Translations under genes and position numbers: made by a program
Assembly (NCBI RefSeq): GCF_042847215.1
Contig: NZ_AP031500.1
Span: 1,984,001 to 2,048,000, forward strand
From: Gilvimarinus japonicus
Lineage (GTDB): Bacteria > Pseudomonadota > Gammaproteobacteria > Pseudomonadales > Cellvibrionaceae
Reading direction: 5' to 3'
DNA: 64,000 nucleotides
Notes under the pieces: model-generated
Database searches by the model: none
Told to the model about the DNA's origin: nothing
What the model saw: the letters and a program-made list of their open reading frames with translations, nothing else
Part shown: positions 53,559 to 63,041 of the stretch, one piece after another
Position numbering within the stretch: the first letter of the stretch is position 1
Layout: the number at the start of each line of letters is the position of its first letter

Positions 53559-54470
53559 ATGTCCGAGCAATACACACAGACGCACCTAAAACAGCTTGAA
53601 GCTGAAAGTATTCATATCATTCGCGAAGTCGCGGCTGAGTTTGATAACCCTGTTATGCTCTATTCGGTGGGCAAGGATTCTGCCGTAATGATGCACTTGG
53701 CCATGAAGGCCTTCGCACCGGGTAAACCGCCATTCCCCTTAATGCACGTAGACACGACCTGGAAGTTTCAGGAAATGATTGAGTTTCGTGACCAGCGTAT
53801 TAAAGATCTCGGCTGGGATCTGCTGGTACACATCAATCAAGAAGGTGTCGATATGGGGGTTGGCCCATTCACCCACGGTAGCGCCAAGCATACCGACATC
53901 ATGAAAACGCAATCTCTAAAGCAGGCGCTTAACAAATATAAGTTTGACGCCGCTTTTGGTGGCGCCCGTCGGGATGAAGAAAAATCGCGAGCCAAAGAGC
54001 GCGTTTACTCGTTCCGTGATCGCAATCACCGTTGGGATCCTAAAAATCAGCGCCCCGAGTTGTGGAATATTTATAACGGCCGGGTAGATAAAGGCGAAAG
54101 CATTCGCGTGTTCCCCCTGTCTAACTGGACTGAGCTGGATATCTGGCAGTACATCCATTTAGAAGGCATTCCTATCGTGCCCTTGTATTTTGCCGCTAAG
54201 CGGCCTGTGGTTGAGCGTGACGGCACCCTGATTATGGTCGACGATGACCGTATGCCGTTAGAGCCGGGCGAAGAGATCCAAGAGAAAATGGTTCGCTTTC
54301 GTACCCTTGGTTGTTATCCGCTGACCGGCGCGGTTGAGTCCGATGCGACAACGCTGCCTGAGATTATTCAGGAAATGTTGTTAACGACGACCTCCGAGCG
54401 TCAAGGGCGGGTGATTGATCATGACAGCTCCGGCTCGATGGAAAAGAAAAAGCAAGAAGGCTATTTCTAA
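53559..54470 (+). CDS. cysD: CysD, sulfate adenylyltransferase small subunit
   Basis: The 303-residue subunit forms APS from sulfate and ATP. The PP-loop is VMLYSVGKDSAVMMHLAM; FGGARRDEEKSRAKERVYSF and FPLSNWTELDIWQYI are family blocks. The ATG at 53559 is chosen over a GTG at 53550. cysN follows after 91 bases, as part of the same unit. Confidence 0.96.
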   Translation: MSEQYTQTHLKQLEAESIHIIREVAAEFDNPVMLYSVGKDSAVMMHLAMKAFAPGKPPFPLMHVDTTWKFQEMIEFRDQRIKDLGWDLLVHINQEGVDMGVGPFTHGSAKHTDIMKTQSLKQALNKYKFDAAFGGARRDEEKSRAKERVYSFRDRNHRWDPKNQRPELWNIYNGRVDKGESIRVFPLSNWTELDIWQYIHLEGIPIVPLYFAAKRPVVERDGTLIMVDDDRMPLEPGEEIQEKMVRFRTLGCYPLTGAVESDATTLPEIIQEMLLTTTSERQGRVIDHDSSGSMEKKKQEGYF

Positions 54471-54561
54471 GTAATAGCGGATAACGTATTTGCACTGAAT
54501 CGGTGGCGCAGGGCGCGTCACCAATTTGTTAGGCACCGAAAACGCCAAAGGCTAAAAGTTT

Positions 54562-55983
54562 ATGTCTCACCAATCAGAACTTATCGCTAGCGATATTGAT
54601 GAGTATCTCGCTCAGCACGAGCGCAAAGAATTATTGCGTTTATTGACGTGCGGTAGCGTTGACGACGGTAAAAGCACACTAATCGGTCGCTTGCTGCACG
54701 ACTCGAAAATGATTTATGAAGATCAGCTCGACGCCGTGCGCTCCGACAGCACAAAGCACGGTACGACAGGCAACACCGTCGATTTGGCGCTGCTGGTAGA
54801 TGGTTTGCAAGCCGAGCGCGAGCAAGGTATTACCATTGATGTGGCCTACCGTTATTTCTCAACGGCTAAGCGCAAGTTTATTATCGCCGACACCCCGGGC
54901 CACGAGCAGTACACTCGCAATATGGCCACCGGCGCCTCGACCTGTGATTTGGCCGTCATTCTTATTGACGCCCGTTACGGCGTGGTGACGCAAACCCGTC
55001 GGCACAGCTATATTGCCTCTCTGTTGGGGGTTAAAAACATCGTCGTTGCCGTCAATAAAATGGACTTGCTGGATTTTGATGAGCAGGCGTTTATCAAAAT
55101 TAAATCCGATTACTTGTCGTTTGCGCAAAAGCTTGGCATGGAAGACGTGCAGTTTGTGCCGATCTCGGCCCTTGATGGCGACAACGTGGTCAATGCATCA
55201 GAGCGCTCGGCGTGGTATACCGGCCCAACGTTAATGGAAATTTTGGAGTCGGTGCCGGTTACCGCCGATAAAAACTTCGATGACTTCCGTTTCCCGGTGC
55301 AGTATGTCAACCGTCCTAATTTAGATTTTCGTGGGTTTTGCGGCACAATTGCCTCTGGTGTGGTTAAGGTCGGCGATGCGGTTAAAGTGTTGCCTAACGG
55401 CACCAGCAGTACCGTAAAAGCAATTGTGACCTATGACGAGAACTTAGATCAGGCGTTTGCCGGGCAAGCGGTCACCCTGACCTTAGATGATGAAATTGAC
55501 GTTAGCCGTGGCGATATGCTGGTGCTGGCTAATGATGAGGTCAAACAAACCAACAGCCTCAAAGCGCATGTTGTTTGGATGAACGCTAACGCCGGTAAAG
55601 TGGGCGATGAGTATTTGTTTAAGTTTGCCAGTCGTGTCATCAGTGGCCACTTTGATGGCCTCGATTATCAGATTGACGTAAACACCCAAGAGCATCATCC
55701 GACCACAGCCCTTGAGCTAAATGATATTGCGGTTGCCAACTTGGCATTGAGCCAAAATGTTATCGTTGATAATTATCAGCACAACCGTGCCACTGGTGCC
55801 TTTATTGTGATTGACCGACTGACAAATATCACTGTTGGCGCGGGTATGGTAATGGAAGCGCTCGATTACAATGCTGACACGCAAAACGCGAATTACAGCG
55901 AGTTTGAAGTCGAGCTAAACGCCTTGGTGCGCAAGCACTTTCCTCACTGGCAAGCGCGCGATATTAGTAAATTACTAAAGTGA
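54562..55983 (+). CDS. cysN: CysN, sulfate adenylyltransferase large subunit (GTPase)
   Basis: The 473-residue elongation-factor-like GTPase drives the CysD reaction. G1 is GSVDDGKSTLIGRLLHD, G3 is DTPGHEQYTRNMATGAS and G4 is NKMD. It ends after the EF-Tu-like domains, so it is CysN alone, not the CysNC fusion with APS kinase found in Pseudomonas. A terminator follows. Confidence 0.96.
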   Translation: MSHQSELIASDIDEYLAQHERKELLRLLTCGSVDDGKSTLIGRLLHDSKMIYEDQLDAVRSDSTKHGTTGNTVDLALLVDGLQAEREQGITIDVAYRYFSTAKRKFIIADTPGHEQYTRNMATGASTCDLAVILIDARYGVVTQTRRHSYIASLLGVKNIVVAVNKMDLLDFDEQAFIKIKSDYLSFAQKLGMEDVQFVPISALDGDNVVNASERSAWYTGPTLMEILESVPVTADKNFDDFRFPVQYVNRPNLDFRGFCGTIASGVVKVGDAVKVLPNGTSSTVKAIVTYDENLDQAFAGQAVTLTLDDEIDVSRGDMLVLANDEVKQTNSLKAHVVWMNANAGKVGDEYLFKFASRVISGHFDGLDYQIDVNTQEHHPTTALELNDIAVANLALSQNVIVDNYQHNRATGAFIVIDRLTNITVGAGMVMEALDYNADTQNANYSEFEVELNALVRKHFPHWQARDISKLLK

Positions 55984-56389
55984 GATAATCTGCTGGCGCC
56001 CGGCGCCGCTGGCTACCTTACGCGCGTTAAAGCGAGCCCCTGACCGGGCTCGCTTTTTTCGTTTTGGGTTTCTGAGCCAAGCGCTGAATGGATCGTGACA
56101 CTTTATAAAAACATCAGTAACCGTTTGTTCAGGCGTAGCCTGACGTTAGTAGGCAGGGTGTTGCAGAGGCACTTTTGTCGAGGTTGTGACAGGGGCTTGA
56201 ACCGTCGATGGCGTGCGGTGTTATGATGTTTATAGCCCAAATTTTCTGTTGCCCACCGTTTTTGGCCCGCCGCAATAAGGTATGTTTAGGCAATGCACGT
56301 TTGCTAAGCTACGGGTTTAGCTCTGACGTTTTGGGGGCAGGGCGCTAGCGTAAATTGTATGTTCAGCAAACAAACTTTGAGGAATCGCA
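55984..56389 (+). other. Intergenic region between cysN and the aldehyde dehydrogenase gene
   Basis: This holds a GC-rich palindrome near 55995-56010, the cysN terminator and an inverted repeat TCAGGC-GTA-GCCTGA (56129-56143) that could bind a regulator. No open frame of note, tRNA or promoter with two good boxes was found. Confidence 0.5.
56031..56060 (+). terminator. Rho-independent terminator after cysN
   Basis: AGCGAGCCC and GGGCTCGCT form a 9-base stem around a 6-base loop, followed by TTTTTT. Confidence 0.9.
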
Positions 56390-57874
56390 ATGACTAGTAA
56401 CGCAAATACTCCAGCCTTTAAATTAGAGTGCCCCGAGTTGTGGCGCGAACAGTGCTTTTTTGCCGGAACCTGGTCTGCAGGTAGCTCTGGTGAATCCATT
56501 GAGGTGGTCAACCCGGCCACCGATGAAATCTTAGCTCGGGTTCCTAAGTTGTCAGCAAAGGACCTCGATCATGCATTAACGGCCGCCCACCAAGGTTTTA
56601 TCTTCTGGCGCGGATTAAGCGCGCCAGAGCGAGCGGCTAAATTGCGCCGCTGGTTTGAGCTGATGCAAGAGCACAAAGAGGACTTAGCCCGCATCATGAC
56701 TGCCGAGCAGGGCAAGCCCATCGCAGAGTCGCGTGGCGAAATCGATTATGCGGCGTCTTACATTGAATGGTTTGCCGAAGAGGCAAAGCGTGGCTACGGC
56801 GAGATGATTCCCGCATCAAAGCCGGGGCAGCATCTTTTGGTTAGGCCTGAGCCGATCGGGGTCAGCGTCGCGATCACTCCGTGGAACTTTCCCGCTGCGA
56901 TGATTACCCGTAAAGCGGCGGCAGCGCTAGCGGCGGGTTGCTCAATGGTGGTCAAACCCGCCTCTATGACGCCCCTAAGTGCGCTGGCGCTGGCTTATTT
57001 GGCCCAGCAAGCAGGTATTGAAGAGTCGGTGTTTAGCGTTGTGACTGGCGACTCAGAGACGGTCGGTAAAGCCTTTACCGAATCGACACTGGTGAAAAAA
57101 TTAAGTTTTACCGGTTCGACCTCCGTGGGGCGCAAATTAATGGCGCAGTGCGCGCCCAATTTACAAAAGCTCTCATTAGAGCTGGGCGGCAATGCGCCTT
57201 TTGTGGTGTTTGATGATGCAGATGTTGCCCTTGCGGTGAAGGGCGCCATTGGCTCTAAATTCAGAAACTCGGGCCAAACCTGTGTTTGTCCTAATCGCTT
57301 TTTGGTGCAGGCGGGTATTCACGATAAGTTTGTCGCAGCGCTAAAACACGCAATGAGTGAGTTAAAGGTCGGCGATGGTTTTGACGAGAGCGTTAAACAA
57401 ACCTCCCTTATTAATGCCGGTGCCGTCGATAAAGTAAAGCGCCACTACGATGATGCTCTGGCAAAAGGGGCCGAGTGTGTGTTGGGCGATGTGCCGGGTA
57501 GCTTGCCGCATAATCGCGTCGCGCCGATTTTGCTGGTGGGGGTAACCCCTAAAATGCAGTTGTGGCAAGAAGAAACCTTTGGGCCAGTGGCGCCAATTAT
57601 GAAATTTACCACCGAGCAAGAAGGCGTTGAGCTGGCCAACTCTACTCCTTTCGGTTTGGCGGCGTATTTTTATACCCAAGATGTAGATCGCTCTTGGCGC
57701 GTGGGCGAGGCACTGGAGTCTGGCATGGTGGGGGTTAACGAAGGCGGTATCTCTAACGCTATGGCACCCTTTGGCGGTGTCGATCAATCTGGCTTTGGCC
57801 GTGAGGGAGGGCGCCAGGGGATTCAAGAATATCAGCAACTTAAATACCTTTGCTATGGCCCGGCAAGGTCATAA
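56390..57874 (+). CDS. gabD: Succinate-semialdehyde dehydrogenase family protein
   Basis: The 494-residue NAD(P)-dependent aldehyde dehydrogenase has ITPWNFPAAMITRKAAAALA, LSFTGSTSVGRKL, ELGGNAPFVVFDDAD (catalytic Glu) and FRNSGQTCVCPNRFLVQ (catalytic Cys). These fit the succinate-semialdehyde dehydrogenase group, which feeds GABA carbon into the TCA cycle. No GABA aminotransferase is adjacent, so the physiological substrate is not certain. GAGGAA lies before the ATG. Confidence 0.88.
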   Translation: MTSNANTPAFKLECPELWREQCFFAGTWSAGSSGESIEVVNPATDEILARVPKLSAKDLDHALTAAHQGFIFWRGLSAPERAAKLRRWFELMQEHKEDLARIMTAEQGKPIAESRGEIDYAASYIEWFAEEAKRGYGEMIPASKPGQHLLVRPEPIGVSVAITPWNFPAAMITRKAAAALAAGCSMVVKPASMTPLSALALAYLAQQAGIEESVFSVVTGDSETVGKAFTESTLVKKLSFTGSTSVGRKLMAQCAPNLQKLSLELGGNAPFVVFDDADVALAVKGAIGSKFRNSGQTCVCPNRFLVQAGIHDKFVAALKHAMSELKVGDGFDESVKQTSLINAGAVDKVKRHYDDALAKGAECVLGDVPGSLPHNRVAPILLVGVTPKMQLWQEETFGPVAPIMKFTTEQEGVELANSTPFGLAAYFYTQDVDRSWRVGEALESGMVGVNEGGISNAMAPFGGVDQSGFGREGGRQGIQEYQQLKYLCYGPARS

Positions 57875-57889
57875 TAATCGGCAGCGGCG

Positions 57890-58135
57890 ATGACCCGAAC
57901 ACAGCTGAATCAGCTGGAATTTAGTTTAGATATTAGTGCGGCGCAACTGGAGCGCTACTATCGCGGCAGGGTGCGAGAGGTGCTGGCTCATACCATCGAT
58001 GGTCGCCGGGTGCGTTTTCCGCTGTCGTTGCTGCGGCCGTTTGTAAGCCACAGCGGCGTGCAGGGTTGGTTTCGGATTGTTTTTGATCAATCAATGCGCT
58101 GCGAGCGGCTCGAAAAAATCGACGTAGGGCGCTAA
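57890..58135 (+). CDS. DUF2835 family protein
   Basis: The 81-residue protein matches the DUF2835 pattern: LDISAAQLERYYRGRVREVLA, then GRRVRFPLSLLRPFVSHSGVQGWFRI. It has no membrane segment. Function is unknown. It lies 15 bases after the aldehyde dehydrogenase gene and 47 bases before pyrD, in line with both. Confidence 0.82.
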   Translation: MTRTQLNQLEFSLDISAAQLERYYRGRVREVLAHTIDGRRVRFPLSLLRPFVSHSGVQGWFRIVFDQSMRCERLEKIDVGR

Positions 58136-58182
58136 TTTCAGTATCCTTGCCGCCGTTTTGACGTTTTTAGCGAGAAATTGCC

Positions 58183-59217
58183 ATGTACACAGCTGTGCGC
58201 AACCTATTGTTCCGCCTCAACCCCGAAGCTTCACACGAACTTAGCCTTGAGTGCATTGGTGCAGGGGAGCGTTTGGGGATAACCCGGCTGCTAAGCAAAG
58301 TCCCCGACGATCCCGTCGAGGTGATGGGGCTGACCTTTCCCAACCCCATAGGCTTGGCGGCAGGGCTGGACAAAAATGGCGATTACTTTAACGCGCTCGG
58401 CTCGCTGGGTTTTGGTTTTGTCGAGATTGGCACCATCACGCCGCTATCGCAGCCGGGAAACCCTAAGCCGCGCCTGTTTCGGTTGACGGGTAATAACGCC
58501 ATTATCAACCGCATGGGTTTTAACAATAAGGGCGTCGAGCACCTGGTGAATCAGGTGAAAACCCGTCGCTATGATGGTGTACTGGGTATTAATATTGGCA
58601 AAAATGCCAAAACTCCGGTCGAAAATGCGCTAAATGATTACCGTGTGTGTCTTCGTAAGGTCTACGCTTGGGCAGATTACATCACCGTCAATGTCTCATC
58701 GCCCAACACTCCGGGGCTGCGCAACCTGCAATTTGGTGAAAGCCTGACGGAGCTACTGGGTGGAATCAAACGTGAGCAGCGCAAGCTAGCGCAAGAGCAA
58801 GAGCGTTACGTGCCTATTGCCGTAAAAATTGCCCCCGATATGACAGAGTCCGAGATCGCATCCGTTGCTGAGACCTTGCTAGCATTAGAAATAGACGCGG
58901 TTATCGCCACGAACACCACGATCGGCCGCGAGGGAGTAGAGACCGACCCGCAGCACACCGAGGCGGGTGGTTTAAGCGGTGCACCGGTACGCGACAAAAG
59001 TACGGCAGTTATTGCCGCTCTGGCCAAGGTTTTGGGTGGCCGAATCCCTATTATCGGTGTCGGTGGTATCGATAGCGCCGATGCCGCAGTCGAAAAAATA
59101 GCCGCCGGTGCGAGCTTAGTGCAGATTTACTCGGGCTTTATATATAAAGGGCCTGCGTTAATTAAAGAGTGTGCCGAGGCGGTGGCGGCCTATAGACGCA
59201 ATCCTCCAAAAAGTTAG
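58183..59217 (+). CDS. pyrD: PyrD, quinone-dependent dihydroorotate dehydrogenase
   Basis: The 344-residue class 2 enzyme oxidises dihydroorotate to orotate at the inner membrane in pyrimidine synthesis. Family marks are NPIGLAAGLDKNGDY, GFGFVEIGTITPLSQPGNPKP, INRMGFNNKG, VNVSSPNTPGLRNLQ (catalytic Ser) and IIGVGGIDSADAA. The N-terminal helices for membrane and quinone contact are present. rmf lies downstream, convergent. Confidence 0.96.
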   Translation: MYTAVRNLLFRLNPEASHELSLECIGAGERLGITRLLSKVPDDPVEVMGLTFPNPIGLAAGLDKNGDYFNALGSLGFGFVEIGTITPLSQPGNPKPRLFRLTGNNAIINRMGFNNKGVEHLVNQVKTRRYDGVLGINIGKNAKTPVENALNDYRVCLRKVYAWADYITVNVSSPNTPGLRNLQFGESLTELLGGIKREQRKLAQEQERYVPIAVKIAPDMTESEIASVAETLLALEIDAVIATNTTIGREGVETDPQHTEAGGLSGAPVRDKSTAVIAALAKVLGGRIPIIGVGGIDSADAAVEKIAAGASLVQIYSGFIYKGPALIKECAEAVAAYRRNPPKS

Positions 59218-59297
59218 GTGGCGGTCGAACGGGGTTAGGGTAAGTGCCGTGGCGTGTTGATCGGTTGGCTGAGCCTCGTGAGGACATAAAGGGTATA

Positions 59298-59325
59298 CAT
59301 TAAAAAGCCCGCACTAGGCGGGCTT
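59298..59325 (-). terminator. Rho-independent terminator of rmf
   Basis: On the minus strand AAGCCCGC and GCGGGCTT form an 8-base stem with loop CTAGT, followed by TTT and AT-rich bases. It lies after the rmf stop and may also slow pyrD transcripts from the other side. Confidence 0.8.
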
Positions 59326-59430
59326 GATCTGCGGGTGGCAGATCCTGAGTCTTATCACAATGAGCGTTTGTTCAAGTTTGTGTCATTCCAAGCTATGTTC
59401 AAATACGTCGTTGTCTCGGTGCCTCAGTGG

Positions 59431-59637
59431 TTAATGGAGGTTGCTCAGCTTTTGTACCTGCGCCGCGCGATTAAACCCGTCCCATTGATCGGTGCGCGAT
59501 TCGCGCCAGCCGCTCATCCATTGCTGCCGTGTTAAGCCGGTTTCATGGGGGCAAATGCTTCTGGATCGCCCGTCAATACCGGCTTTGTAGCCTTTACCGA
59601 ATGCTCGTTCAAGTTGATCACGTTTTTGGCGTTTCAT
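59431..59637 (-). CDS. rmf: Rmf, ribosome modulation factor
   Basis: The 68-residue basic protein matches Rmf: MKRQKRDQLERAFGKGYKAG, GRSRSICP and QQWMSGWRESR. Rmf dimerises 70S ribosomes into inactive 100S particles in stationary phase. The ATG at 59637 is chosen as it gives the canonical N-terminus; the frame could open 3 codons earlier at TTG. The pyrD-rmf-rlmL order is conserved in Pseudomonas. Confidence 0.93.
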   Translation of the reverse strand: MKRQKRDQLERAFGKGYKAGIDGRSRSICPHETGLTRQQWMSGWRESRTDQWDGFNRAAQVQKLSNLH

Positions 59638-60393
59638 GCTTTGCAATACCTCATCGGTTATAAACAGAGCGGGCCAGTTAGAGCACCGTTACGTGCTCAT
59701 CGGCAGTTTAGTTGCCGCACTCGCCATGCTCGCGGGTTGTGTATGACAAATTGCGAAAACCACCATCTCCTTAGGTTTACGGCCGATATTGCTGTGTTGG
59801 CCTAGAGTTAAAGAGCCACTGCCGCACAACAGGTTTGCTATTGCTTTGGCGGTGGGGCCTTGATCAGTCAAGCGGTTTACTCGTCAAGCGTGGTGCGTCG
59901 CGGGCTGCCAATGGTTCTTACCTCCTTAGCGTGAACGCCGTTGGATACGATAGGCGCTTTAGCAAACTTAAGCGCTGCTAGCCTTTGACTTGGGGTGCGC
60001 GGCCTGTGCGCCGCTGTAGCGCGTATCCCCCGCGCTAATATCGCTGGGGGAGCCCTTGAGGCCATTGGTTGCAGGGCGCAAATCCCCTTGACGCTCACTC
60101 ACTGAGTCGGGCGTCTCGCTTGGCGCATAGCGCCGTTTGGCTGATGTGCTTATCCGCCGTTGCCGGTAGGAATTTACCAACATGCGCTGTATGATTTTCA
60201 GCGGCGGATAGCCAGTACAACAAAATCCAGCCGCGCTGTGAACGAATTAATTTTTATAGCGGTAGACGTTAATAGATCGCAAGGGTCTTAACAAAACCGT
60301 CATTTTATGGAACCGCCGAGCGCATTGAATGTCTCGTCGGCCAAATAAACAGGCATAAAGCTTGTTTCTACTAGTGTTGAGATAGCGTAAGTC
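59638..60393 (+). other. Gene-poor region between rmf and rlmKL
   Basis: The first part is the rmf leader on the minus strand, with the inverted repeat GAGCAC-N6-GTGCTC (59681-59698). The stretch 59877-60183 has overlapping minus-strand frames with low-complexity, Ser/Pro/Arg-rich translations and no recognisable domain. It is treated as non-coding, possibly a dispersed repeat. The last ~150 bases lead to rlmKL. No tRNA or terminator was found. Confidence 0.5.
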
Positions 60394-62607
60394 ATGACTG
60401 CCGAAACCCAATTTTTTGCCACGTGCCCCAAAGGCTTAGAATCACTATTACTGGATGAACTGAAAGCTCTAGGGGCACAAGAGGTGCGTGAGACTGTGGC
60501 CGGGGTGTACTTTAGTGGCGATATAAAAAAAGCCTACGAGGTATGCTTGTGGTCGCGTCTGGCCAATAAAGTGCTTATGCCGTTAGTGCAAGAGCGCGCT
60601 GATACTGCCGACGACTTGTATCGTGTAGCGCGCGCGATTGATTGGCAGCAGTACCTAAAGCCCAGCGGCACTTTAATGGTCGACTTTTCAGGCGAGAACC
60701 GCAATATTCGCAACACGCAATTCGGTGCGGTAAAAATTAAAGATGCGGTGGTGGATTGTTTTCGCGACGATACTGGCGAGCGACCAGACGTTGCCAAACG
60801 CGACCCGGATTTACGCATTAACGCCCGGTTGTCACGGGGCAATATAACCATTGGCTTGGATCTATGTGGTGAGAGTTTGCACCGCCGTGGCTATCGTAAA
60901 TCGCAAGGTGAGGCGCCACTAAAAGAAAATCTTGCCGCCGCTATTTTAATACGTGCCGGATGGGGCAAAGCCGACCACAATGAAGCGTTGCTTGACCCTA
61001 TGTGTGGCTCGGGTACCTTTTTGATTGAAGCCGCTATGATAAGCGCCGATGTCGCACCGGGCTTGATGCGCTCGGGCTTTGCCTTTCAGCGCTGGCCCAC
61101 CCACGATACTAATGCTTGGCAAGAGTTGCGCGAGCAAGCGCAATCGAGAAAACGCCATGGGCTTGAGCGTGAACTTCCGGAAATTCGCGGTTACGATGCT
61201 AACCTCGGCGTCATTCGCGCGGCAGAAGAAAATATAACCCGCGCCGGTTTTGACGACTGGTTGCGAGTAAGCCGTAAAGAGCTGCGCGAGTTTGTTAAGC
61301 CCACACATAAAGCCATGCCCCACGGCATTATTGTAACTAACCCACCTTACGGCGAGCGTTTGGGTGAAATCGAAGCGATGAAAAGTTTGTATCGTCACCT
61401 GGGCGAGCGAATGCGTGAGGAATTTACCGGCTGGCGTGCGGCGGTTTTTACCGGCAACCCCGAGCTGGGCAAACAGATGGGCGTGCGAGCACAAAAGAAG
61501 TACAAGCTGTTTAACGGCACGATCGCCAGCGAGCTATTAATGTTTGCGATTGAGCCGGAATACACGGTGCAAAACCGTGCCGCGCCAGTAGGGCCATCAG
61601 AACAACTTAACGAGCAAGGCGAAGTTGTATTGTCAAATGGTGCACAAATGCTGCTAAACCGTTTGCAAAAAAATGCCAAAAAACTTAAATCATGGCGTAA
61701 ACGCAGTGGCGCAACCTGTTACCGCTTGTACGATGCGGATATGCCCGAGTACGCTTGTGCTATCGATGTTTACGAGGGGGTGGTTGACGGCACCAACACC
61801 ATTCGCCGCCAAGTGCACGTACAAGAGTACCAGCCACCGCGCTCTATTGATGAAAAAGGCGCGGCAGAGCGCTTTAAAGAAATTGAAGCGGCGGTGCCTA
61901 TTGCCTTGGATGTTGCTCCTGAATCGGTCAGTTTTAAACAGCGCCGGCGTAATCGCGGGGTTATGCAGTATGAAAAACTTCATGAAAAGCCCATGGGTGA
62001 ATTGCTGCAAGTGCAAGAGGGTAATGCTCGGTTGCTGGTCAACCTGTGGCAGTACTTAGACTCCGGCCTGTTTTTAGATCATCGCCCCTTGCGCTTGCGT
62101 ATCGCCGCCGAGGCGAAAGGTAAACGCTTTTTAAACCTTTTTTGTTATACGGCGGCCGCCTCAGTACAGGCGGCATTAGGTGGTGCGCGCTTTACGTTGA
62201 GTGTGGACATGTCGCAAACCTACCTTAATTGGGCGAGTCGTAACTTGGCCATGAACGGTTTAAGCGAATCGCGCAACCGTTTAGAGAAAGCCGACTGTGT
62301 CGCCTGGTTAAAAAGCGCCGAGCAAAAATTTGATTTAATCATGCTTGATCCGCCTAGCTTTTCCAACTCGAAAAAAATGCTTGATGTGTTAGATGTTCAG
62401 CGCGACCACGTTAGCTTGATTCATCAGTCGATGAACCTACTAGACGAGGGCGGTGTGTTGTATTTTTCTAACAATCTGCGCAGCTTTAAACTCGATGAAG
62501 AAGCTTTGTCGGGCTACCAGATAGAAGACATATCAAAAGCGACTATCGATCAGGACTATTCACGCAATCAAAAAATTCATCAGTGCTGGCGTATTACCGC
62601 ACTCTAG
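60394..62607 (+). CDS. rlmKL: RlmKL, bifunctional 23S rRNA methyltransferase
   Basis: The 737-residue enzyme methylates G2445 (RlmL part, N-terminal) and G2069 (RlmK part, C-terminal) of 23S rRNA. A THUMP domain (~45-155) precedes the first methyltransferase with LLDPMCGSGTFLIEAAM and TNPPYGERLG. The second has FLNLFCYTAAASVQAALGGA and LDPPSFSNSKKM. Length is typical for the fused gammaproteobacterial form. Confidence 0.95.
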   Translation: MTAETQFFATCPKGLESLLLDELKALGAQEVRETVAGVYFSGDIKKAYEVCLWSRLANKVLMPLVQERADTADDLYRVARAIDWQQYLKPSGTLMVDFSGENRNIRNTQFGAVKIKDAVVDCFRDDTGERPDVAKRDPDLRINARLSRGNITIGLDLCGESLHRRGYRKSQGEAPLKENLAAAILIRAGWGKADHNEALLDPMCGSGTFLIEAAMISADVAPGLMRSGFAFQRWPTHDTNAWQELREQAQSRKRHGLERELPEIRGYDANLGVIRAAEENITRAGFDDWLRVSRKELREFVKPTHKAMPHGIIVTNPPYGERLGEIEAMKSLYRHLGERMREEFTGWRAAVFTGNPELGKQMGVRAQKKYKLFNGTIASELLMFAIEPEYTVQNRAAPVGPSEQLNEQGEVVLSNGAQMLLNRLQKNAKKLKSWRKRSGATCYRLYDADMPEYACAIDVYEGVVDGTNTIRRQVHVQEYQPPRSIDEKGAAERFKEIEAAVPIALDVAPESVSFKQRRRNRGVMQYEKLHEKPMGELLQVQEGNARLLVNLWQYLDSGLFLDHRPLRLRIAAEAKGKRFLNLFCYTAAASVQAALGGARFTLSVDMSQTYLNWASRNLAMNGLSESRNRLEKADCVAWLKSAEQKFDLIMLDPPSFSNSKKMLDVLDVQRDHVSLIHQSMNLLDEGGVLYFSNNLRSFKLDEEALSGYQIEDISKATIDQDYSRNQKIHQCWRITAL

Positions 62608-62627
62608 CAATTGGGCTAGGTAATACT

Positions 62628-62903
62628 ATGTGGCTAAAACGCGGGGCAAACTACCTGTGGCGGCGCAACCCAATCACCCGGGTTGTGTATGCCCGCGCCG
62701 ATCGCGGTTTAAAAATTATTGCGCTGAGCCTAATGCTGGTGCTTGCCACCGCATTGCCTTACGCCGCAGCCGTTACGTTGGGTTGGCTGACTAACGCACG
62801 GGCCGAGCTGGCGTGGCTATTTGCTTTAGGTGCAGCGGTAGCGCATGTGGGCTTTGTGGTGGGGTTATGGTTGTTAATATATGATCGCTTGTGGCGAAGG
62901 TAG
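62628..62903 (+). CDS. Small two-helix membrane protein
   Basis: The 91-residue protein is not recognised. After a basic N-terminus (WLKRGANYLWRRNPITR) come two hydrophobic helices (~35-60 and ~66-88), ending in a basic tail YDRLWRR. The ATG at 62628 is preferred to an upstream frame start inside the rlmKL end. It lies 20 bases after rlmKL, so it may share its transcript. Confidence 0.6.
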   Translation: MWLKRGANYLWRRNPITRVVYARADRGLKIIALSLMLVLATALPYAAAVTLGWLTNARAELAWLFALGAAVAHVGFVVGLWLLIYDRLWRR

Positions 62904-63041
62904 GGCGCGCCTTTGGTGAGGCTCAGGCTATTTTATTACTGCTGACCTCGTCGCTATAGAGCATCGCCATCGGACTTACAATAGTCCAGCGTTCGATTTA
63001 CTTTCCCACGGTCGCTGCGGGCGGACGAGTTACTTGTCGCG

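Noticed and set aside
59877..60183. Minus-strand open frames of 71-73 codons
   Set aside because: They overlap one another in different frames, have no ribosome-binding site and show no domain.
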